Assembly (NCBI RefSeq): GCF_008807375.1
Contig: NZ_CP043311.1
Span: 214,501-278,500, forward strand
DNA from: Pseudomonas lalkuanensis
GTDB lineage: Bacteria; Pseudomonadota; Gammaproteobacteria; Pseudomonadales; Pseudomonadaceae
Direction: 5' to 3'
DNA: 64,000 nt
Part shown: positions 57,976 to 64,000 of the stretch, in pieces
Numbering within the stretch: the stretch's first letter is position 1
Layout of the letters: every line of letters begins with the position of its first letter
Translations under genes and position numbers: made by a program
Notes under the pieces: generated by a model
Seen by the model: the letters and a program-made list of their open reading frames with translations, nothing else
Told to the model about the DNA's origin: nothing
Databases searched by the model: none

Positions 57976-58995
57976 TCAGCGCTCCGGCGTCTGACTCGCC
58001 AGCCAGTCCGGAATCCGCCGTTCCAGGTAATAGGCGGGTTTGCGCGGTGATCCTTCGACAAAACCCACATGACCGCCCCGGGGGTGCAGTTCCATGCGGG
58101 TGGTGGCCGAGAGTTCGTGGGCTTCCGGCAGGCTGTGGCGGAACACGAAGGGGTCGTCGGCCGACTGGATCAGCAGGGTAGGGATGCGGATGCCGCCCAG
58201 GTAGTAGCGGCTGGAGGCGCGGCGGTAGTAGTCGTGGGCATCGTCGAAGCCGTGCAAGGGTGCGGTGATGCGACCGTCGAAGTCCCAGAAGGTACGCATG
58301 CCTTCCAGCGAGCCGAGGCGTTCCAGGGTGCAGAGGTGCTCCGTCTGTCCGTGGTGGGCGAACAGGCGCTGCTTTTGTTTCACGTAGTCCACCATCTCGC
58401 GCATGAAGTGCGCCTGGTAGACCCTGGAGAAACCGAGGGCGATGCGGTCGGCGCACTGGTCCAGGCGATAGGGCACCGAGACTGCCACGGCGCCCTGCAG
58501 GCCGCAGTCTTCCCCGGTTTCCCCAAGGTGTTTGAGCAGCACATTGCCGCCCAACGAGTAGCCGACCGCGTAGAGCGGCGCCAGCGGACGGCTGGCGCGC
58601 AGGTGGCGGATGGTGGCGGCCAGGTCTTCGCTGACGCCCGAGTGATAGCCGCGGGGCAGCAGGTTGGGCTCGCCCGAGCAGCCGCGCCAGTTGATGGCGA
58701 CGCTGGCCCAGCCGCGAGTGGCCAGTTCCTGTTGCAGGCCGAGCACATAGAGCGAGGTGGAAGATCCGGTCAGGCCGTGCAGGACCAGCGCCAGGGGTGC
58801 GTCGGCCTCGTGGGGACCATGCCAGTCCAGGTCGAGGAAGTCGCCGTCCTCCAGCCAGAGCCGCTCACGCTGCCGATGGAGATGCGGCGGCGTGCGGCAG
58901 AAGGGCGACCAGAGGGTCTGCAGGTGCGGGCCGGGCAACCACCAGGCCGGCTGGAAGCTGGTGCGGGTGGTTACCGGCGAATGGAACGAGTTCAT
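57976..58995 (-). CDS. YheT-type alpha/beta hydrolase
   Basis: This is a 339-aa cytoplasmic alpha/beta-hydrolase of the YheT/ABHD1 family. The nucleophile is Ser147 in VGYSLGGNVLLKHLGE; VLHGLTGSSTSLY forms the oxyanion region; C-terminal HPRGGHVGFVEGS supplies the catalytic His. N-terminal PAWWLPGPHLQTLW is diagnostic of YheT. Substrate unknown (esters/lipids). rsmD lies 15 bases upstream on the same strand, so rsmD and this gene, with the M16 pair before them, form one leftward run. Confidence 0.9.
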   Translation of the reverse strand: MNSFHSPVTTRTSFQPAWWLPGPHLQTLWSPFCRTPPHLHRQRERLWLEDGDFLDLDWHGPHEADAPLALVLHGLTGSSTSLYVLGLQQELATRGWASVAINWRGCSGEPNLLPRGYHSGVSEDLAATIRHLRASRPLAPLYAVGYSLGGNVLLKHLGETGEDCGLQGAVAVSVPYRLDQCADRIALGFSRVYQAHFMREMVDYVKQKQRLFAHHGQTEHLCTLERLGSLEGMRTFWDFDGRITAPLHGFDDAHDYYRRASSRYYLGGIRIPTLLIQSADDPFVFRHSLPEAHELSATTRMELHPRGGHVGFVEGSPRKPAYYLERRIPDWLASQTPER

Positions 58996-59010
58996 CGGCG
59001 TGGCCGTCGG

Positions 59011-59628
59011 TCAGGCTGCGGGAGTGTCCCCGGCCGCACGCTGCCACAGGGCGTAGTAGACCTGACCGGCTTTCTTCTCGCGGTGCAGGCGCCAGTTGCC
59101 CGGCAGGCCCAGTGTGGAGGGCGGGTTCTCGCTTTCGGTATAGACCCAGGCGCGGGGTGCCAGCCAGCCGCGACTCTCCAGCAGGCTGCAAACCGGTTGC
59201 AGCAGGCCCTGGTTGAAGGGGGGGTCGAGGAACACCAGGTCGAAGGCGCTGGACGGCTGGGCGTCCAGGTAGCGCAGGGCGTCGGTCTGCAATAGCTGGC
59301 CCTTGCCGCAGCGCAGGACGTCCAGATGGCCGCGCAGGGCGGCCACGGAGTCCGGGTTCAGATCCAGCGCCAGGCCTTCGGCGGCACCGCGGGACAAGGC
59401 TTCCAGATAGAGCGCGCCGCTGCCGGCGAAGGGGTCGAGCACCCGCGCGCCTTCCACGTATGGCGCCAGCCAGTTGAACAGCGTTTCACGCACCCGGTCC
59501 GGCGTGGGTCGCAGGCCGGGACCGTCGGGGAAGGCGAAGCGCCGCGAGCGCCATTCGCCTCCGATGATGCGTAACTGGCCCTGGCCGCCGTGATTCGGCC
59601 TGGCAGGTTTTGCGTTTGGCTTGCGCAT
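59011..59628 (-). CDS. rsmD: 16S rRNA (guanine-N2-966) methyltransferase RsmD
   Basis: This is a 205-aa rRNA methyltransferase. N-terminal LRIIGGEWRSRRFAFPDGPGLRPTPDRVRETLFNWL is diagnostic; SAM motif I is LDPFAGSGALYLEALSRGA, and the catalytic NPPY-type motif reads DPPF in VFLDPPFNQG. It begins on the last base of the second M16 gene. Gene order M16-M16-rsmD matches PAO1 as I recall. Confidence 0.94.
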   Translation of the reverse strand: MRKPNAKPARPNHGGQGQLRIIGGEWRSRRFAFPDGPGLRPTPDRVRETLFNWLAPYVEGARVLDPFAGSGALYLEALSRGAAEGLALDLNPDSVAALRGHLDVLRCGKGQLLQTDALRYLDAQPSSAFDLVFLDPPFNQGLLQPVCSLLESRGWLAPRAWVYTESENPPSTLGLPGNWRLHREKKAGQVYYALWQRAAGDTPAA

Positions 59629-61112
59629 CAGTGCTCCGGTACGCCGCTGGGCATTTCGGCGGGCTTGTCGGTGGGAGGCGGCAGCTCCTTCTGGGGGACC
59701 GTCGGGCCGGCGGTGACGATGACGAACTGGTCGGGGGCCAGGTGTTTGGCCATGGCGGCTTTCACCTGGGCGACGTCCAGCGCCTGGACCTTGGCCATGA
59801 AGTCTTCCAGGTAGGTCAGCGGCAGGTCGTAGAAACCGATGGCGCCCAACTGGCCGACGATGTCGGCGTTGCTCGCGGTGGACAGCGGGAAGCTGCCGGC
59901 CAGCTCACGCTTGGCGTCATCCAGTTCCTTCTGGGTGGGGCCTTCGGCCAGGTACTGGCGGACGATGTCCTGGATCAGCTTGAGCGTGCCCTGGCTCATT
60001 TCCGCGCGGGTTTGCAGGCCGATCATGAACGGGCCGCGCACCTGCATGGCGGTGAAGCCCGAACTGACGCCGTAGGTCAGGCCGCGTTTCTCGCGCACTT
60101 CTTCCATCAGCCGGGTGCCGAAGCCGCCACCGCCGAGTATCTGGTTGCCCAGATAGAGCGCGGCGTAGTCCGGGTCGTTCCGGTCGATGCCGAGCTGGGC
60201 CAGCATCAGGTGGGTCTGCTTGGACGGGAACTCGATATGGTTGAGGCCGGGCTTCGGAGCCTGCGGTTCCGGCAGCTTGGCCAGCGCCGGGCCTTTCGGC
60301 AGGGCCTTGGAAACCTGGTTGGCGATGGCTTCGGCGTCGGCGCGGGACAGGTCGCCGACCAGGGCGATCACCACGTTGCCGGCGGCGTAGGCCTTCTGGT
60401 GGAAAGCGCGCATCTGCGCGACGGTGATACCGGGGACGGACTTCTCGTCGCCTTCGCTCGGGTGGGCATAGGGGTGTTGGCCGTAGAGCTTGTCGAAGAG
60501 TTCCAGGCCGGCGAGTTTGCCGGGGTTCTGCTTCTGGTATTCGAAGCCGGCGAGCATCTGGTTCTTGATCCGCGCCAGGGAGTCTTCGGGGAAGGTCGGC
60601 GCGCCGATCACCTGGGTGAACAGGTCCAGGGCCGGCTGGCGCTGTTCGGGAGCGGTGAGGCTGCGCAGGCTGGCGATGGCCATGTCACGGTAGGCGCCGT
60701 TGCCGAATTCCGCGCCCAGGCCCTCGAAGCCTTCGGCGATGGCGGTGACGTCCTTGCCCGCCACACCCTCGTTGAGCATGGCGTTGGTCATGGTCGCCAG
60801 GCCGGGGATTTCGCCGTCCTGGCTGCTGCCGGCGGCGAAGGTCAGGCGCAGGTCGAACATCGGCAGTTCGGGAGCGGCGACGAACAGCACCTTGGCGCCT
60901 TCGGCGGTGGTCCAGTTCTGGATGTCCAGGGTGCGGCGGGTGGGTGTCTTGCCGCCCAGTTCCGCCAGGGATTGCAGGCCCTGGGCCGGCGCCGGAGTGG
61001 CGGTTTCAGCGATGGTGGTGGTCGGGCGATTGACGATGAAGGCCAGCACGCCGAGCAAGGCGATCAGGGCCAGGCCGAGCAGGCCGTAACGCAGGCCGTT
61101 GCGCTCACTCAT
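59628..61112 (-). CDS. M16-family peptidase homologue, non-catalytic subunit
   Basis: This is a 494-aa protein with an uncleaved N-terminal anchor (LLGLALIALLGVLAFIVNRP), so the bulk is periplasmic. Fold and length match M16 peptidases (FDLRLTFAAGSSQDGEIPGLATMTNAMLNEG), but the zinc motif HxxEH is absent: TMTNAML stands there. The C-terminal R/Y pair region REKRGLTYGVSSGF is conserved, as in the beta subunit of dimeric M16 proteases. It overlaps the active M16 gene upstream by 8 bases. Together they should form a heterodimer. Physiological substrate is not known. Confidence 0.88.
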   Translation of the reverse strand: MSERNGLRYGLLGLALIALLGVLAFIVNRPTTTIAETATPAPAQGLQSLAELGGKTPTRRTLDIQNWTTAEGAKVLFVAAPELPMFDLRLTFAAGSSQDGEIPGLATMTNAMLNEGVAGKDVTAIAEGFEGLGAEFGNGAYRDMAIASLRSLTAPEQRQPALDLFTQVIGAPTFPEDSLARIKNQMLAGFEYQKQNPGKLAGLELFDKLYGQHPYAHPSEGDEKSVPGITVAQMRAFHQKAYAAGNVVIALVGDLSRADAEAIANQVSKALPKGPALAKLPEPQAPKPGLNHIEFPSKQTHLMLAQLGIDRNDPDYAALYLGNQILGGGGFGTRLMEEVREKRGLTYGVSSGFTAMQVRGPFMIGLQTRAEMSQGTLKLIQDIVRQYLAEGPTQKELDDAKRELAGSFPLSTASNADIVGQLGAIGFYDLPLTYLEDFMAKVQALDVAQVKAAMAKHLAPDQFVIVTAGPTVPQKELPPPTDKPAEMPSGVPEH

Positions 61113-62460
61113 TGCGGGCCTCCTCGGGCAGGATGTGGGCGACGCTCAGGCGGTCGCGGGTAAAGAAGGTCCTGGCGGCGGCCTGGATGTCGGCAGGCGT
61201 CACGGCTTCGAGGGCCGCGAGATCCTGGTCCATCAGCTTCCAGGACAGGCCGACGGTTTCCAGTTGGCCGATGGTGGTGGCCTGGCTGGTGATGGAGTCA
61301 CGCTGGTAGACCAGGTCGGCGATGGCCTGGGCGCGTACGCGCTTGAGTTCGTCGGCGCTCGGCGGGGTGTTCTTCAGGTCTTCCAGCTGACGCCAGATGC
61401 CGGCCTCGGTCTGCTCCAGGGTCTTGCCCTTCTGCACGTTGGGGGTGGCGCTGATGACGAAAAGGCTGTCGCCACGGGGGAAACCGTCGTACCAGGCGGA
61501 GGCCCCGCTGACCAGTTCCTCGCCGCGCTCCAGCCGGCTGGACAGGCGTGCGCTGTAGCCGCCGTCGAGCAGGGTGGAAATCAGGCGCAGGGCGTGGACC
61601 TGGCGGGCGTCCCTGGCGGTGGCCAGCCCCGGCACGTTGAAGCCCATCAGCAGGCTCGGCAGCTGGGTGCGCACGTGCAGGGTGAGGCGACGTTCGCCGG
61701 GGGTGGCCAGCTCGAGGGGCTTCTTCGCAGGCGGCACTTCACGCTTCGGAATGCCGGCGAAATAGCGCTCGGCCAGGCCCTTGACCTCGTCCGGGGTGAC
61801 GTCGCCCACCACCACCAGGGTGGCGTTGTTCGGCGCGTACCAGGATTCGTACCAGTGGCGCAGCTCCTCGACCTTCATGCGGTTGAGGTCGGCCATCCAG
61901 CCGATGGTAGGGATGTGATAGCCGCTGGCCGGGTAGGCCATCGCCTTGAAGCGCTCGAACGCCTTGGCGGTGGGCTTGTCATCGGTGCGCAGGCGGCGTT
62001 CTTCCTTTATCACCTCGATCTCGCGGGAGAACTCTTCCGGCGGCAGTTTGAGGCTGGCCAGCCGGTCGGCTTCCAGCTCGAAGGCCACGCCCAGGCGGTC
62101 GCGGGCCAGCACCTGGTAATAGGCGGTGTAGTCATCGCTGGTGAAGGCGTTCTCTTCGGCGCCGAGCTCCCGCAGGATGCGCGAGGCTTCGCCGGGGCCG
62201 AGCTTGCGGCTGCCTTTGAACATCATGTGCTCGAGGGCGTGGGAGAGACCGGTCTGGCCGGAGGTCTCGTAGCTCGAGCCGACCTTGTACCAGAGCTGGG
62301 AGACCACCACGGGCGCGCGGTGGTCCTCACGGACCACGACCTTCAGGCCGTTGTCCAGGGTGAACTCGTGGGTGGGTTGGTTGTCTGCAGCGAGGGCCAG
62401 AGCGGGCAGACAGAGAGCGCAAAACAGCAAGCCGGCGGCTTGTCGGGCAGTGGCTTTCAT
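61105..62460 (-). CDS. M16-family zinc peptidase, catalytic subunit
   Basis: This is a 451-aa periplasmic zinc protease. Signal peptide ATARQAAGLLFCALCLPALALA. The inverted zinc motif HxxEH is present as HALEH in GLSHALEHMMFKG, with the distal Glu in EENAFTSDDYTAYYQ region. ATG 62460 is used; the codon before it is TTG. It is paired with the non-catalytic M16 gene downstream by overlapping start/stop. Divergent from ftsY across 143 bases. Confidence 0.9.
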   Translation of the reverse strand: MKATARQAAGLLFCALCLPALALAADNQPTHEFTLDNGLKVVVREDHRAPVVVSQLWYKVGSSYETSGQTGLSHALEHMMFKGSRKLGPGEASRILRELGAEENAFTSDDYTAYYQVLARDRLGVAFELEADRLASLKLPPEEFSREIEVIKEERRLRTDDKPTAKAFERFKAMAYPASGYHIPTIGWMADLNRMKVEELRHWYESWYAPNNATLVVVGDVTPDEVKGLAERYFAGIPKREVPPAKKPLELATPGERRLTLHVRTQLPSLLMGFNVPGLATARDARQVHALRLISTLLDGGYSARLSSRLERGEELVSGASAWYDGFPRGDSLFVISATPNVQKGKTLEQTEAGIWRQLEDLKNTPPSADELKRVRAQAIADLVYQRDSITSQATTIGQLETVGLSWKLMDQDLAALEAVTPADIQAAARTFFTRDRLSVAHILPEEARNE

Positions 62461-62603
62461 CAATGTTCTTGACCTGTCGGACGGCCCCGGCGGTCGTACC
62501 GCCTGCGGGCGAAGAGGTGCTAGGATACCCCATCCTTTCCCGGGGCGGCGAAGCTGGCCGGCATAGAGCCAGTACGGCCGCTCCCTTGAGATGCATTCGA
62601 CTC

Positions 62604-63995
62604 ATGTTTGGTTCCAACGACGACAAGAAGGCTCCGGCCCAGGCCGGGGAAAAGAAATCCTTGTTCGGCTGGCTGCGCAAGAAGCCCCAGGAAGTCACTC
62701 CCGCCGCTCCGGCGGAGCCGGTGGCCCCTGTCGAGGCCGATGCCCCGGCTGCACCTGCGCCTGCCCCCGAAACCGTTCCGGCTGCCCAGCCTGCAGCTGC
62801 GCCAGTGGCCGAGCAGGCCCCCGCGCCCGAGGTTGCTCCCGCGCCGGTCGAAACGCCGGCTCCTGCTCCGGTTGTGGCAGAGGCTCCGGCCGCCGCGCCG
62901 GTGATTGCCGAAGCGCCGGTAGTCGCCGAGCCTGCTGCACCTGCACCTGCACCTGCACCTGCACCTGCACCTGCATTTGTCGCCGAGCAGCCTGCTCCGG
63001 TGGCCGTCCCTGCTCCTGTTGCCGAACCCGCCCCGGCCCCCGTCGCCCAGGCGGAGCCGGCCAAGGCCGGTTTCTTCGCGCGGCTCAAGCAGGGCCTGTC
63101 CAAGACCAGCGCCAGCATCGGCGAAGGCATGGCCAGCCTGTTCCTCGGGCGCAAGGCCATCGACGACGATCTGCTGGATGAAATCGAAACCCGTCTGCTG
63201 ACCGCCGATGTCGGCGTGGAAGCCACCAGCGCCATCGTCCAGAGCCTGACCCAGAAGGTCGCGCGCAAGCAGCTCGCCGATGCCGATGCCCTGTACAAGG
63301 CGCTGCAGGACGAGTTGGCCGCGTTGCTGCGTCCGGTCGAGCAGCCGCTGAAGATCGACAACGGCCACGCGCCCTACGTGATCCTCGTGGTCGGCGTGAA
63401 CGGCGTCGGCAAGACCACCACCATCGGCAAGCTGGCCAAGAAGCTGCAGCAGGATGGCAAGAAGGTCATGCTCGCCGCTGGCGACACCTTCCGTGCCGCC
63501 GCCGTGGAACAGCTGCAGGTCTGGGGCGAGCGTAACAACATCGCCGTGATCGCCCAGCACACCGGCGCCGACTCGGCTTCCGTGATCTTCGATGCCGTGC
63601 AGGCCGCCAGGGCCCGAGGCGTCGATGTGCTGATCGCCGACACCGCCGGCCGCCTGCATACCAAGGACAACCTGATGGAAGAGCTGAAGAAGGTGCGCCG
63701 CGTGATCGGCAAGCTGGACGACTCGGCTCCCCACGAAGTGCTGCTGGTGCTGGATGCCGGCACCGGGCAGAACGCCATCAACCAGGCCAAGCAGTTCCAC
63801 CAGGCGGTCAATCTGTCCGGCCTGGCCCTGACCAAGCTGGACGGCACCGCCAAGGGCGGGGTGATCTTCGCCCTGGCCAAGCAGTTCGGCCTGCCGATCC
63901 GTTATATCGGCGTGGGCGAAGGCATCGACGATCTGCGTACCTTCGAAGCCGACGCCTTCGTGAAGGCCCTCTTCGCTGAGCGGGAGTCCGCATGA
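62604..63995 (+). CDS. ftsY: Signal recognition particle receptor FtsY
   Basis: This is the SRP receptor GTPase that docks ribosome-SRP complexes at the inner membrane (463 aa). The first ~150 residues are an acidic Ala/Pro/Glu-rich A domain starting MFGSNDDKKAPAQAGEKKSLFGWLRKKP with an amphipathic Lys-rich patch. The NG domain follows: G1 GVNGVGKTTT with Lys270, RAAAVEQLQVW, G3 DTAGR, G4 TKLDG and the closing GVGEGIDDLRTFEADAFV. Six perfect hexanucleotide repeats in the A domain encode Ala-Pro. The stop overlaps the ftsE start (ATGA), the conserved ftsYEX order. Confidence 0.97.
   Translation: MFGSNDDKKAPAQAGEKKSLFGWLRKKPQEVTPAAPAEPVAPVEADAPAAPAPAPETVPAAQPAAAPVAEQAPAPEVAPAPVETPAPAPVVAEAPAAAPVIAEAPVVAEPAAPAPAPAPAPAPAFVAEQPAPVAVPAPVAEPAPAPVAQAEPAKAGFFARLKQGLSKTSASIGEGMASLFLGRKAIDDDLLDEIETRLLTADVGVEATSAIVQSLTQKVARKQLADADALYKALQDELAALLRPVEQPLKIDNGHAPYVILVVGVNGVGKTTTIGKLAKKLQQDGKKVMLAAGDTFRAAAVEQLQVWGERNNIAVIAQHTGADSASVIFDAVQAARARGVDVLIADTAGRLHTKDNLMEELKKVRRVIGKLDDSAPHEVLLVLDAGTGQNAINQAKQFHQAVNLSGLALTKLDGTAKGGVIFALAKQFGLPIRYIGVGEGIDDLRTFEADAFVKALFAERESA
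62937..62972. repeat. Hexanucleotide microsatellite (GCACCT)6 within ftsY
   Basis: There are six perfect GCACCT units encoding (Ala-Pro)6 in the flexible A domain, followed by a variant GCATTT unit. Copy-number change would keep the frame. Confidence 0.9.
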
Positions 63996-64000
63996 TTCGA
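63992..64000 (+). CDS. ftsE: Cell-division ATPase FtsE (first codons only)
   Basis: Only ATG ATT CGA (Met-Ile-Arg) is inside the window. The ATGA overlap with the ftsY stop and the conserved ftsY-ftsE-ftsX order make ftsE the expected gene. GGGAG lies 6 bases upstream. Confidence 0.7.

Noticed and set aside
62937..62972. Short direct repeats considered as a CRISPR array
   Set aside because: Units are 6 bases with no spacers and lie inside ftsY; it is a coding microsatellite.

Overview
The window is about 64 kb of GC-rich chromosome from a Pseudomonas species. The agu-spu polyamine block has the same gene order that I recall for P. aeruginosa PAO1 (aguA, aguB, aguR, a lone binding-protein gene, spuI, spuABCDEFGH). 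The later blocks (lgt-thyA, folA, ilvD, mutM, ggt-fdx-coaD, rsmD, two M16 genes, ftsY-ftsE) also follow PAO1-like order. The species cannot be fixed from this sequence alone. I see no prophage, insertion sequence, CRISPR array, tRNA or rRNA.

Layout. (1) 1-8135 is a sulfur-scavenging block: tauB (cut by the window edge) and tauA leftward, then rightward an OprD-family porin, the 1-Cys peroxiredoxin LsfA, and ssuADCBF for alkanesulfonate uptake and desulfonation. (2) 8322-23557 is arginine/polyamine catabolism. AguA and AguB convert agmatine to putrescine, with AguR as TetR-type repressor. SpuI, SpuA, SpuB and SpuC carry out gamma-glutamylated putrescine catabolism and transamination. SpuD, SpuE, SpuF, SpuG and SpuH form the putrescine/spermidine ABC importer. 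(3) 23684-31779 is a mixed region: an NRDE/TANGO2 protein, a TauE/SafE permease, lgt-thyA, a secreted RNase T2-like protein, a periplasmic hypothetical, and a conserved membrane/GTPase pair (DUF2868/DUF3482). (4) 31860-42559 holds two nucleobase permeases around folA and a phosphoesterase, then ilvD, an rRNA methyltransferase, an HDOD protein, mutM, an acyltransferase and a small exported protein. (5) 42689-51094 holds a Na/Pi cotransporter homologue, ggt-fdx, coaD, and an alcohol/aldehyde oxidation operon (GMC flavoprotein, Tat lipoprotein, aldehyde dehydrogenase) facing a TetR gene. (6) 52102-57965 is a tight four-gene rightward operon that looks like an undescribed polysaccharide synthesis and export machine. 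(7) 57976-64000 returns to housekeeping: a YheT-type hydrolase, rsmD, two M16 peptidase homologues, ftsY and the first codons of ftsE.

The most notable item is region 6. A protein with six CxxC knuckles ends in a GGDEF-like domain that has lost its catalytic motif but keeps the RxxD inhibitory-site signature, so it may be a c-di-GMP receptor. It is followed by a processive GT2 synthase, a single polypeptide joining a TolC-like outer-membrane channel to a C-terminal TIM-barrel (glycoside-hydrolase-like) domain, and a HlyD-type adaptor. The logic recalls alginate (Alg8/Alg44) and Pel (PelD), but the parts list and the channel-barrel fusion do not match a system I know. From memory, PAO1 has no such genes between its TetR and YheT-like homologues.

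At a smaller scale, the window carries six copies of one REP/REPIN-like repeat in gene ends and convergent gaps. It also has hairpins at nearly every junction beside a solute-binding-protein gene, and candidate operators upstream of aguB, spuA, the urate-type permease, lsfA and the aldehyde dehydrogenase operon.
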